A stretch of 64,000 bases of DNA from Hepsetus odoe (Eukaryota; Chordata; Actinopteri; Characiformes; Hepsetidae), in contig CM029376.1 of NCBI GenBank assembly GCA_017165825.1, positions 23,578,164 to 23,642,163 of the forward strand, read 5' to 3'. Positions 39,201 to 50,432 of this stretch are shown piece after piece. The translations under genes and the position numbers were made by a program. The notes beneath the pieces were generated by a model, which saw only the letters and a program-made list of their open reading frames with translations, ran no database searches and was not told the DNA's origin. The first letter of the stretch is position 1, and each line of letters starts with the position of its first letter.

Positions 39201-40758
39201 GACCTGCATCTAGCTGGATTAGACACCACCTCAAACACCCTCCTAACAGCGTTCCTGTACCTGATGACACATCCAGCCATTCAAGGTTTTCAGTATTAAT
39301 ATCACTGCACTCTACTTTCATTCTTATTTTACTAATTAAAAAAAACACCTTTGTGGCTTTTTCTTGTGTGGAGACATGTGGTTAGATGTGTGTTCAGTAA
39401 CTCTGCATATATAGACATGTGCACACTGTTTGAGTGAAAAAGCAGAATGCAGTTTGTGAAAAGTATCGCAATGCGGTAAGATAAAGATGAAGAAAAAATA
39501 AACTCTTGCTGATCATCCTACAGCAAGGTGCCAGCAGGAGATCGATGAGGTTCTGGAAGGTAAAGCTCATGCATCTTTCGAGTACAGACACAAGATGCCG
39601 TATACTCAGGCCGTGATCCACGAGTCTCTGCGCATCGCCAAAACCGTCCCCCTGAGTGTACCCCACGGCACCACCAACGATACTGAACTGATGGGCTACA
39701 GCATCCCAAAGGTGAACATTTCAGCTACACTGGTGATTACACTGTTATCCCTAGCTTATGAATTTCCTTCTGTATGGTTTTTCTCCATAAACTAGGGAAC
39801 TCTCGTCCTCCCGAATCTGTCCTCAGTGCTGAGTGAGGAGGGACAATGGAAGTTTCCTCATGAGTTCAACCCAGAGAACTTCCTGAATGATCAGGGACAG
39901 TTTGAGAAACCAGAGGCCTTCATACCCTTCTCTGCTGGTGAGAGATCATAGCAGTGAACAGGGACACTGTTGAACTATTCACACTTTATCCAGTTTTTTG
40001 GGGGGTTGCTGATTCAGCAAACCCATATTTTGCTCTTCTTACCTCTTCTTCTGCACTTTTTATACTAGATTTTCCTGTAATGGACTCTGTAATTATGTTT
40101 AGAAACATTTCACTGCTTAAGCTTGCCTGCCATTGTATCTCATCTTAGTAAAAATGTCTGATTCTTATTGTTGCCATTAGTGACTCTTTACTGCTGCTGT
40201 GAAATCCCTCATTGGATCTTCATGTGGAAACAAACCTCTAGTTTTATTAAATCTGCATCATAATAATTTGACTCATTCTTTGGGTTAACTGCATTAGCAT
40301 GAATACAGAAATTTAATGGCTAACTAATGAGCATGTGACCCTGACACTCCTATTTTGAAAAAGACCAGATACTGAGAATTCCTTGCGATGGGCTGGCGAC
40401 CTGTCCAGGGTGCGTCCCCCGTCCTCGCCCTGTGTGCGCTGGCTTGGACACCAGCACCCCCCCGCGACCCCGTTTGGGGCAAGCGGCAGATGATGGATGG
40501 ATGGATGGATGGATACTGAGAATGAGATTCAGGCATGTTAAAGTGTGATTTGTGTTTGCAGGGCCTCGTGTGTGTCTCGGTGAAGGCCTGGCTCGCATGG
40601 AGCTCTTCCTCATCTTGGTCACTCTGTTACGTCGGTTCAAGTTCTTCTGGCCTGAAGATGCAGGAGAACCAGACTTCACTCCTGTTTATGGAATCACACT
40701 CACACCCAAGCCATACAGGATGGGAGTCAGGCTGAGAGAACCGGCTAGAGAAATGTAG
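36276..40758 (+). CDS. Cytochrome P450 family 2 (CYP2X-like), copy 2
   Basis: Same type of microsomal monooxygenase as copy 1. Nine exons join in frame to 492 residues: 36276-36437, 37351-37513, 37597-37749, 37909-38069, 38558-38731, 39147-39285, 39524-39711, 39796-39937 and 40562-40758. Visible motifs: anchor MLASLVLVWIFICLFFLF, hinge FPPGPRPVP, WKEHR, I-helix AGLDTT (294-299), ExxR ESLR (351-354), and heme loop FSAGPRVCLG with Cys432. Exon sizes equal those of copy 1 except exon 6, which is one codon longer. Exon 7 and the start of intron 7 are almost identical to copy 1, while exon 9 is almost identical to copy 3, so the gene looks like a mosaic. Introns carry repeat C, a LINE tail and a GGAT tract. 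All splice sites are GT-AG and no lesion is seen. Confidence 0.93.
38127..38467 (+). repeat. Interspersed repeat family C, nearly complete copy
   Basis: Starts GCAGCACAGTGGCATAGTGG and has a tRNA-like B-box GGTTCGATCC. It continues through TACATGTTCTCCCCGTGT and CCTAATTAGGACAAGCAG and ends in a (GA)-rich tail. It lies in intron 4 of P450 copy 2. This family occurs in many bony fish; I do not assign a name. Confidence 0.7.
38748..39058 (-). mobile_element. LINE 3' end, inverted
   Basis: Contains TTTCGGCTGCTCCTGTTTAG, GGATGCCCTTCCTGACG and related words typical of the 3' end of a widespread fish non-LTR element, here followed backwards. It lies in intron 5 of P450 copy 2, opposite in orientation to the gene. 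Confidence 0.65.
40373..40516 (+). repeat. Repeat family C tail with GGAT microsatellite
   Basis: GGGCTGGCGACCTGTCCAGG followed by CCCGCGACCCC and a (GGAT)n run at about 40494-40514, in intron 8 of P450 copy 2. Confidence 0.7.
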
Positions 40759-41582
40759 ACCGTGATTACAAACGTCTGTGCATTTCAGTTTTCTAATGTG
40801 CAATGATTTTCTTTTTTTTTTTTTTTAAACGAGGGTACTCTCTAAAACTCCTGAACATACTGCAATGCATGAGTACATGAAATTAAAGGCAACAGCAAGT
40901 ATTTTAAATGAAATGTTCTTATCAAACAGAATACATAAAAATTCTAAATGTAAAAAATTATTTTTAATATTTCTGTACCCAAATAATATTTCTACAATGT
41001 ACTACATGTAAATAATGGTAGGGGAGTGATGTTACCCAGGATCCTCAGCTCTTCATGTGATACCAAATATTTGAATATAATACATTACGGGAATTTATGA
41101 CAGGGTTCCTTCGATTGTCGTCATTAGGTGGTGTTGTTGATTACTATACTATCAAGTAAAATCTCTCGCTAGTTAATTAGCCTAACCTTTAATTTCGAAC
41201 GTTTCTGTTTTAGTGTCATTCATCTTTTGGTTGACCTTTTAAAAAATGAAGTAGAAGTAACACCTTTACCCCTATTAAGGAGGCTAAAATGAATTGTAAA
41301 GGATTAAACAGCACTACAGAGTATAAGAGAGTATAATAACATTATACATCTAACAAACATTTTTCCTTCAAGTGTGTTTAAGACAGCTGGAAAAGTCTGT
41401 GCACAGTGATCCACCACGAAGTGGTGGAGCTGAGCTCAGATAAAGAAAAAGTACTGAGCAGAATTAAAACTGATATAATGCTGGGACTTTTGGCAATAAT
41501 AATAATTACCCCCCAAATGTGACTAAAGAAGTGTTCTCAGCCTTTTAACTGCAACCACCAATATACACTGTATATAGTTTGA

Positions 41583-42292
41583 TAGTGGTGGTGCAATGGT
41601 TAGCACTGCTGTCTCAGAGTGAGAAGGTCTGGGGTTTGATACCCCAGTGACTAAGTGACTATTTTTGTCATTGTGAGTACACACAGCACACAGTGAACCA
41701 CAACGAAATCGGACTTCTGCATTTAACCCATGCACAAACACACACCGTGCAGCAGGGGGCAGCTATGAATGTGTCCAGGGAGCAGTGATTGAGAGGGTAC
41801 CTTGCTCAAGAGTACCTCAGGGCAACCTACTGGTAAGGGGTTTGATCCTGTGGCTAACTCCCTAACCACTAGGCCACCGCAGGTTCTCCCTGTGTGTGTG
41901 TATTTCCTCCGAGAGCTCTGGTTTCCTCCCACGGTCGAAAGACATGCAGGTCAGGTGGATTGGAGATGGTAAATTGCCCAAAGGTATGAGTGTGTTTGTC
42001 TGTCAAATGCAAGGAAAAACTCCCCTAAACATGAGGAATATACCTTGGGGGAAACCAAGACCCAAAAGGGGAACCCATCCTCCTTTGGTCGACACTGGAA
42101 ATAAAAGGAAAAATAAGATAGAGGAAACCCCTGTATAGTGGTAATTCCCAGTAAACATGTGTCTGCCCTGCGATTGACTGGCGACCTGTCCAGGGTGTTT
42201 CCTCGCCTTTCACCCTGTGACAGCTGGGATAGGCTCAGCGCCCCCGTGACCCTAATTAGGACAAGCAGCTATGAAAATGAGTGAGTGAGTGA
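41583..42292 (+). repeat. Repeat family C interrupted by a SINE A
   Basis: The head (41583-41653, GTGGTGCAATGGTTAGC) and the body (41881-42292, starting AGGTTCTCCCTGTG and ending in GAGTGAGTGAG) are parts of one family C element. They are split by a SINE family A copy. The body also holds an extra block around 42010-42130. Confidence 0.7.
41654..41880 (-). repeat. SINE family A copy nested in repeat C
   Basis: Inverted full-length copy; GTGCAGCAGGGGGCAGCTAT and the reversed head AGGCCACCGC are clear. Both sides continue as family C, which dates the insertion as later. Confidence 0.8.
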
Positions 42293-42599
42293 GTCTGGTA
42301 TTCACAATTTGGAATGTATGTGAATATTCTGCACACTGTTTAGGTTTAGATGCACATCTGTTGCAACAGTTGACAGCTTTATGTCTGCTTTTTGTGTAAT
42401 TACGCAATGCAAACATTCAAAATATGAGAATGCCAAAACAAAGTATTTTTTGTGAGAAATTCAGTCTGAAGAAGTAAAAAACTTTAAGAAGACATTTGAA
42501 AACCAAACCGCCGATAAAATGTCATCATTTACAACTCCACTTTAGCACAAATGCATTCTGTTTCATTTTAACATTAAATTATATTTCTGAAATATCCTT

Positions 42600-43302
42600 T
42601 AATTCCAGGAGAGCAATAATAATCAATGCGAAATGTTGAGTGTTTTCCAGGAAGCCATTGGGATTCAGAGGGGAACTTAATGGTAGTACTTAAGAGTTCA
42701 AGGGTAGAGATTTTTCAAAACACACGGGCTTGGTCATTTAGGTAAAGTGTATTATAAAGCCATTACAACCTTTTTTATCCATTGACTGTTACCCCACTGC
42801 TCTCTGGTCTTTACTAATCAACAAACAGGTCTCGTGACATCACGGTCATGAGAGTTCAGACTCTCGGTAGGCAGAAGGTCAGACAAGTTCAAGATCCAAC
42901 ATCTGAAAATCTAATACATAAAAAAAAAAGAATAAAATTATACAATAATTATATTATGTTAGCTGATCTTAGCAAAGGATGCAAAGCTTGCTGTGATACC
43001 CATTAATTATAGCATACAGAATTTTTCTCATAAGTGTGTAAAATATATATATATATATATATATATAGAGCCTAGTTTCCTTTGTTTATATTCACAATGT
43101 AAAGGTGTGCATGTGTCTGAAAACAGTGCATGCAAAGAATAACTGCACCGACAAAGCCCTTCACCATCAAACAGTTAACTAGCCGCCCTCATGTCAATGA
43201 TTTAACTGCTGCCCTACATGTGTCCTACAGTACCGATGTAGTTTTTTGCCAAAGTCAGGACCTTTGTAGTAAATCCAAGTAGAGAGCAGCACAACACACA
43301 TC
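42600..43302 (+). promoter_or_regulatory. Upstream region of CYP2 copy 3, with related sequence downstream
   Basis: The 700 bases before the ATG of copy 3 contain blocks (ACTGCTCTCTGGTCTTTACT; CACGGTCATGA; AGAAGGTCAG) that recur in the same order at about 48.27-48.55 kb. A further block (CGCCC-CAT-GTCA-TGATTTAA) recurs at 49.7 kb. An AT microsatellite lies at 43043-43066. No start site can be placed. Confidence 0.4.
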
Positions 43303-44439
43303 ATGTTGTTCAACTTGTTTCTGGTGTGGATCTTCGTCTGCCTCCTCTTCCTCTTCATCAGGAACCAGAGACCCAAAGATTTTCCTCCTGGACCCTGGCC
43401 TGTGCCCATATTCGGGAACCTGTTTCACCTGAACATCACCAATCCTCTGAAAGATTTTGAGAGGGTATGGTACCGTGTTCTCTTCATGCTGTTCAAATCT
43501 TAAGAAACTATATTGTTCTTGACACTTTTGTGATCATACATTTTAGGCAAAAATCCTGGTGACTTATACAGGGTTGGGGGTCACTATAGATAGTTAAAGT
43601 TTTCTTTGGAGAAAGAATAACTTAAACTCTTTTTTACATTTTATATATATACTTTTATATAAAAGAGGTTAAATTGTTCTTTCTCCCCTGAAAACTTTAA
43701 CTATCTATAATGACCCCCGACCCTGCATAAGTTCTAGTCACTCTGGACCATGTAATTCTGTAAACAGTTTAGGATTTTACTGGTTAAAGTTTGCAGTTTT
43801 CGGTCAATTTTTTTTATTTCTCAAACTGTGGTCTGTCTGTGATTAAGTTTTAAAACAGATTGACGGTACAGTTTTCTGCTTGTATATCTTCAGTTGGCTG
43901 AGCACTATGGGAACATTTACAGCCTCTATATTGGAGGAAAACCAGCTGTCTTCCTTAATGGTTTCAAGGCTATAAAGGAAGCTCTGGTGACCAAGGCTGC
44001 AGACTTTTCAGGACGACCACAAAACCTTTTCATCAGCCACGTAACAGAAGGGAAAGGTGAAGTGCATGAAGGATTACTACAAATTGAGTCTATATGCTGA
44101 GATCAGACTTCTATGGTTAATTATTGGGACTCTAAATTTAATGTTATACTAATATTTTATTTTTTTGTCTTTGTCTTTGTCACTGCTGTTCTTGTAATCA
44201 TACAAGTGGCATAATGGAAGCTGATGATTGGCAAAATGTTGCTGATATGAGTAAATTGTGGCAGGTATTATATTTCTTGACTATGGTTCTGCATGGAAGG
44301 AGCATCGACGTTTTGCCCTCATGACCCTGAGGAACTTTGGCATGGGGAAGCAATCTATGGAGGACAGGATTCTGGGAGAGATTGAACATCTTGTTGCACG
44401 ATTGGAGAAAAGTGCCGGTATCATTATCATAACACTTCG

Positions 44440-45045
44440 AATTGTAGGTCATAAGCAAAATGAAAAATACACTGTCTGGACAAAACAAAAAGAAAATGCA
44501 CTTTAATATTTCATAGTTGGACTGACTTTGGCTTTAATTATGACATGCAGTAGGTGTGGTATCATTTTTATAAGCTTATTCGATGTCACAACATTCATTT
44601 CAATCCAGTGTTGCATACATTCTTCATTAAAATGCTTGGCTGATGATTTGAACACCCTGATGATGGGCGTTAAGGTCCAGAATCTACGGTGGCCAATCCA
44701 TGATCATGCTTCTACTAAAAATTAAGCCTGATGAATCCTTTAACTCTTATCCTGGATGAAGCCCATGGCATTTGGGAAAAGAAACCAGATCATAAGATCG
44801 TTCCAAGAGGCTTGCATGGTCAGTCCAAAGCATGGGACTAGCGGAAGAAAATGACTGACTGACTGACTGACTGATAAATATAGCCTTCGGTACTGCTGTT
44901 GATCATGATTTGTCCAAATTTTCTGACCACAATTCCTCCTCAAGGACAATGTGGCCCTTCAGAAACTGAGTTATATCTTTTCCACAACACTTATCCAATT
45001 AAAGGTTCTTAATTATGGGCTCAGTTAAATCCATGATTTTTGACT
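44440..45045 (-). mobile_element. Tc1/mariner-like remnant in CYP2 copy 3
   Basis: Inverted words such as TCCAGTGTTGCATACATTC, GGGCGTTAAGGTCCAGAATC, GGTGGCCAATCCATG and AGCCTGATGAATCC match the order seen in reversed fish Tc1-type transposons. A (GACT)n tract lies at 44852-44874. The right end meets the surviving half of exon 4. No intact reading frame remains. Confidence 0.55.
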
Positions 45046-45449
45046 TTTCATGACTATGGCGATGAAACCCTTAAAAAATATGTCAGAAGTTTCACTGAAA
45101 CTACAAAGATTGCCAATGGACCCTGGGGGATGGTAGGATATTGTATTATTATGCCACTCTTTTTATGCTATGAAAGATAAGATTGCTGTAACAGTTTAAA
45201 TGTATTTCTTTCTTTTAGATTTATGATACATTTCCTTTCATCAGAGCTTTGCCCCTTCCCTTTAAAAAAGCCTTCACACATTTTCGAACAGTCCAAAATT
45301 TAAATGCAAACACGGTCAGAAAGCACAAGCCAGCAAGAGTCCCAAGAGAGCCAAGAAACTTTGTGGACTGCTATTTGGATGAGCTTGATAAGGTGCGTAA
45401 TTGTAAGTATAAAGACTTTTCTGGTCTTATGGAAGAGCATAGGTGGCCT

Positions 45450-45790
45450 AGTATTATGCCCTGAATGAGTAGGTTACCCTGAGGTACCCATAAGCAAGGT
45501 ATTGTCCCTCAACACAGCTCCCCAGGCGCTGGATGTATAGCTGCCCACTGCTACACTGTGTCTCCTTTTTTCGGCTGCTTCCATTATGGGTCGCCACAGC
45601 AGACCATCAGCTTGCATTTCTTCCTGTGCTCTGCATATTCCTCTTTTACACCGACCACCTGCATGTCCTTATCAGATCCACAACCTCTGCTTTGGCCTTT
45701 CTCTTTTCTTCTAACCTTGCAGCTCCATCCTCAGCATCCTTTTCCCAATATTCTCCTCATCCCTCCTCCACACATTGTCCAAACAAAGTT
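45450..45790. repeat. SINE A fragment followed by inverted LINE 3' end
   Basis: A forward SINE A piece (GTTACCCTGAGGTACCC onward, about 45450-45560) is followed at about 45563-45790 by the inverted LINE end (CGGCTGCTTCCATTATGGGT; CACCTGCATGTCC). Both lie in intron 5 of P450 copy 3, the same intron that carries a LINE end in copy 2. Confidence 0.65.
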
Positions 45791-46351
45791 CAAATGTTTA
45801 ACTATAACTTTTGAAAAATAGTCACTTTCTTTCATAACTGGACCAAGAACACTGACGGAGCAGATTATTCTGTTTTACAGAGAGGAAATGATGGATCCTC
45901 CTTTTCTGAGGAACAACTTTTGAAATCTATCTTGGACCTGCATGCTGCTGGGACAGATACAACCTCCAACACCCTGCTAACAGCGTTCCTTTACCTCATG
46001 GCACACCCAGACATTCAGGGTTTGAACTATGATATATCCAGTATATCCATATCCTTATAACCTTTCAATATAAGCTGTTCGGCTGCTTTCATTCTTGAGC
46101 TTCTAAGTAAACATCTACAGCTTTTAGACTTATGTAATTTAATAGCAGATATTATTGGCCAACAGATGTCCAGCAGTTTGGAAGCACTGCAGTGTTATGG
46201 CTGAAAGCTTGGCTGGGTTTATTCAGGCCAGTTTTAGATATTAATTCAGTCTATGTGATTAGACTGAAAGCTGCTTAGAGAAAATGCTGTAAAGTGTCCT
46301 ATTCCAGTCCTGAATTGTGAGTGAGAGTGACAGGTGAGTGATGCAACACTA

Positions 46352-46538
46352 GGGTGGTGGTGGTCTAGTGGTAGGATGCTCACCTATGGACCAAGAGGCC
46401 ACAGGTTGAAATACTATCTCTAGCACTAGTGCCATAGAGTTTTTGAGCAAGACCCTTAACCCCAAGTTGTGACAAGGAGAAAATGAAAGTCACTCTGGAT
46501 AAGAGCATCTGCTAAATGGTGTACATTTAAATGTAAAT
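46352..46538 (+). repeat. SINE family B copy
   Basis: Forward, diverged copy (GGTGGTGGTGGTCTAGTGG; AAGAGCATCTGCTAAATGG) in intron 6 of P450 copy 3. Confidence 0.75.
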
Positions 46539-48740
46539 AGTGTAAAATAATGTAAACTTCCTATTGAACAGATTCTTAGCCCATCATATTGTTTGTGCTC
46601 TTAGTGAATTTAACATTGAGGGTCAGTAATGGCACCATTTGCTTCTTCAATCTAGAGAGATGCCAGAAGGAGATTGATGGCGTGCTGGAAGGTAAAGCTC
46701 ATGCATCCTTTGAGGACAGACACAACATGCCGTACACACAGGCTGTTATGTATGAGTCTCAACGCAACGCCAAAACCGTCCCCCTGAGTGTACCCCACTG
46801 CACCACCAATGATACTGAATTGATGGGCTACAGCATCCCAAAAGTGAAGATTTCACTTTCTTTCCATTTCTGTTCTTAATCCATGGTTTTATCCATTGTA
46901 CAGCCCATTGGTTTCACATGCTAATCATTTTTCTAACCTTTTCTTTCTGGCTTTGTCTTTTTCTCTGATCCAGGGCACTGTCATCATCCCGAATCTGTCC
47001 TCAGTGCTGAGTGAGGAAGGCCAGTGGAAGTTCCCTCATGAGTTCAACCCAAACAACTTCCTAAATAAGCAGGGACAGTTTGAGAAACCAGAGGCCTTCA
47101 TTCCCTTTTCCACTGGTAAGTGTTCACAGTGTACGTGCTGTAAATGTGAACATAGTTTAAATAACTAAAACCTATTTTCTAACATATGTTAAGCTTAGTC
47201 TACATTTAAGAACTCTGTTTAAATCAACTGATGTGTTTGCAGGGCCTCGTGTGTGTCTCGGTGAAGGTCTGGCTCGCATGGAGCTCTTCCTCATCTTGGT
47301 CACTCTGTTGCGTCGGTTCAAGTTCTTCTGGCCTGAAGATGCAGGAGAACCAGACTTCACTCCTGTTTATGGAATCACACTCACACCCAAGCCATACAGG
47401 ATGGGAGTCAGGCTGAGAGAACCGGCTAGAGAAATGTAGACTGTGATTACAAATGTCTGTTGTACTTTTATTCATTACAAGATTGAATGTAAAATTTAAA
47501 AAATTGAATGTAAAATGTAAAAAATTAATAATGTAAAAAAAGATTAAATAAAATTTAATTGAAAAATTATATGATTTAATGCCTGAACACTTAATGAAGC
47601 ATATCATAATTTGCTGTATTAATATAACCAAACCCATCTGAATGTCACACAAGTGTTACATGTAGATACAAAAATGGTCTGTAAATGCAAAAAATCCCCC
47701 AAAAATATAAGCAATAAAATATTTGATGCAAACAACACCCAATGATGATTATGCTTTTCACATCAGTAAAATATTTTAATATCAGTGATGGCTGGATGTA
47801 ATATTGGTTCAGAGGTCAGACCTAAAGCTATTAACTCTTCTCTGCATGATTATGTGAGCATGTCAATGAATGACTTCATGGCAGCAATAAAATTTTTTAA
47901 AGATTGAAAGTGACCGTTTCATCATTGTGAACACGCCACAGCAAAAGGCTCAGTGCACCAAAATAAAATACATCACTGAAAATCACTGAGGTTTTGCTGC
48001 TCCTCTTGCAATGACCCATGTTATCACTTTTGATCAGGCATGAGCAGTTATTAGAGCTTTTTGTCCCATTTTTTAAATATATAAATCCTCAAAGGCTTCA
48101 GTTTCTCCTGCTGTATGATGGCCAGACAGACTGCACTTGTGTGTTATATGAACGTATTTTAAGGGTTATCACAAATAGAAATGTATTAGAGGCAAATAGA
48201 GGTGTTATAATTAATAAAGGTAACATCTGAACCTAAAAACTGCAGTGTCATAATAACACACACAGCTCCCCCCCTATTAGTGCTTTCACTGCACTTTCCT
48301 GTTGGATTTCAGAGGCGACCTTAATGGAAACACTTTAGACGTCAATGCCAGAGCTTTTTCAAAAGACATTGACTTTGCTCAGTTTGGTAAAGTGCAAGGT
48401 AAAGTCATCATGACCATTTCTCATCCAGTGACGGTAACTCCACTGCTCTCTGGTCTTTACTAAATCAGCAAACATGTTTCATCCTCACGGTCATGAAAGT
48501 TCCAACTCTCAGTTGTCAGAAGGTCAGCCAAGTTCATTAAAGATCCAATCCCAACAATAAAATTAAAGTCTACATGAGGCTTATTATACTGGTGTACATG
48601 TTCAAGTCTGTGTCATTTGTACAGGTATATCTACAAATCTGCAGATGTAATAAAATAAGAAAACCATGTAAATATTCAATTTGTGTCAATATAAATGTAT
48701 GTGCGCTTTGACAGTTGCTTGGGTAACAACTGAATTTTGT

Positions 48741-48827
48741 TTATGATGATGATGATGTTGATGATGATGATTATTACTATTATTGTTGTTGTTATTATTA
48801 TTATTATTGTTGTTGTTGTTGTTATTA
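48741..48827. repeat. GAT, ATT and GTT microsatellite complex
   Basis: Consecutive runs of GAT, ATT and GTT triplets. A second ATT-rich tract lies at 49101-49188. Confidence 0.95.
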
Positions 48828-48830
48828 AAA

Positions 48831-49052
48831 GGGGCAGTGGTGGTCTAGTGTTTATGGACTAGGCCCCAGGAAGTCATGGGTTTGAATTCCAGAGCAGTAG
48901 GTTGCCCTGAGGTACTGTCCCCATCACTGCTCCACGGGCACTTTCAATAGCTGCCCCCAGCTGCATGGTGTGTATGGGTGAAAAGCAGAGGTTGAATGTT
49001 GTTGTGGTTCACTGTGTGCTGTGTTTCATGATGACAAATAGTCACTTTCACT
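48831..49052 (+). repeat. SINE family A copy
   Basis: Forward copy, head GGGGCAGTGGTGGTCTAG, ending AGTCACTTTCACTT and followed by ATT-rich sequence. Confidence 0.8.
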
Positions 49053-49480
49053 TAATTATTATTAGTATTGTTATTATCAAATAATAATAAATAGTCACTG
49101 TATTATTATTATTATTATTATTATCATTATTATTATTTTATTATTGTTGTTGTTATTATTATTCGTCATATTAATATTATTATTATGCAACAGTCCAGCA
49201 CAAAATTCATCTGGAATGCAAATTATTATTTTAAAATAGAAAATGTTCAAATCAGTCAAATAAGATGTATCGTTTGAATACATCATAATCCATTTCAGAT
49301 AACTTCGCCCAGCACCATGAAATCTGATGCCCTTTAATCAGATACATTAAGTGCAGAACACAAGTACATCTGTTTTTTCATCCATTTAATTCATGAATTG
49401 CTTTTATATTCATGCTTTTAATTCATGAATTTTGCTTATTTATTCGCTGTCTTTATGTATATGAGTCTTAAGGAGATCTT

Positions 49481-49662
49481 TTACATTTACATTTACGGCA
49501 TTTAGCAGACGCTCTTATCCCGAGTGCCTTCCAGGTCCTGATTACAGTCCCCCTGGAGCAACTCAGGGTTAAGGGTCTTGCTCAGGGACCCAGTGGTGGT
49601 AGTGCCAGAGGTGGGATTTGAACCTGGGACCTCAGGTATCCTACCATTAGACCACCGCCACA
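49481..49662 (-). repeat. SINE family B copy
   Basis: Inverted copy beginning TTACATTTACATTTACGGCA and ending in the reversed head TTAGACCACCGCCAC. Confidence 0.8.
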
Positions 49663-50058
49663 CCTTTGAAGAGTGACTGAGCTCTCAGACTACTTCATAA
49701 TAAACAGATTCCGCCCCCATCGTGTCATTGATTTAATTGCACATTTAAACCCTAGCTTAGGACTATGTGGCTACATGGAAATACTTAAAGCACACACATA
49801 GTTTGGTTATATACTGAGATTCAAGAGCCACATATTATAATGGCCTTGTTCCAACCAGTGACTCTTGGCTCATTACTCTCTGTTCCTTCACCTGTGAACA
49901 AACATATCTTATCTTCACCGTCTGGCTGAATACTTTACATAAGCCAAGCAGGCGGAACAGGCTATCGTAAATGTATTCAGTAACATATTGTGTGTTATTC
50001 TTTAGTATACTCTGTAAAATATCTGGATAAGCCTCTTCTTGTTTATGTCTCTCATTTA

Positions 50059-50396
50059 GTAGAGTAGAGTAGAGTGATCTTTTATTATCCCACGAATGGG
50101 AAATTTGGGCGTTACAGGGCTCTTAAAAAAAGACAGGTGTACAGAAAGAGAAGAAAAAATATATAAAGATATAGAGAGAGAACAGGAACAAGTACAGGAG
50201 AAAAAAAGAGGAGCTATAAATAAATAATAAATTATCTATCTATATATATCTATATATATATACATATCTACAATATACACTGTAATAAGCTATGAATGAA
50301 TTATACATATAAATAACAAGTAGCAGAATATAAATATAGCAAAAATATGAATATAAATGCAATAATAAATAATAAATGTAATAATAAATAATAAAT

Positions 50397-50432
<36 letters not shown>

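Larger units (their letters stand above)
43303..47439 (+). pseudogene. Cytochrome P450 family 2 copy 3, broken in exon 4
   Basis: Eight of nine exons are open and splice correctly: 43303-43464, 43894-44056, 44265-44417, 45219-45392, 45881-46019, 46656-46843, 46974-47115 and 47243-47439. Exon 4 survives only as its 3' half (about 45051-45133, from DYGDETLKKY to GPWGM before GTAGGA). The 5' half, encoding the GSMNPQTLFHDAASNII-like segment and FGIRF, is absent. Its place is taken by Tc1-like sequence, with a stop in the required frame just upstream. Skipping exon 4 would shift the frame, because exon 3 ends in phase 1 and exon 5 starts in phase 0. Otherwise the key features remain: anchor, PPGPWPVP hinge, WKEHR, AGTDTT, ExxR as ESQR, and heme loop FSTGPRVCLG. 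The break looks recent. An assembly gap or a missed upstream half-exon is the alternative. Confidence 0.8.

Noticed and set aside
38528..39348. Minus-strand frames of 60-140 codons over P450 copy 2
   Set aside because: They are antisense shadows of coding exons and a LINE fragment.
45001..45133. A new acceptor (GCTCAG) creating a replacement 5' part for exon 4 of P450 copy 3
   Set aside because: The resulting frame does not match the surviving half exon and meets a stop.
48741..49188. CRISPR-like or satellite array
   Set aside because: Only simple triplet microsatellites, without unique spacers.
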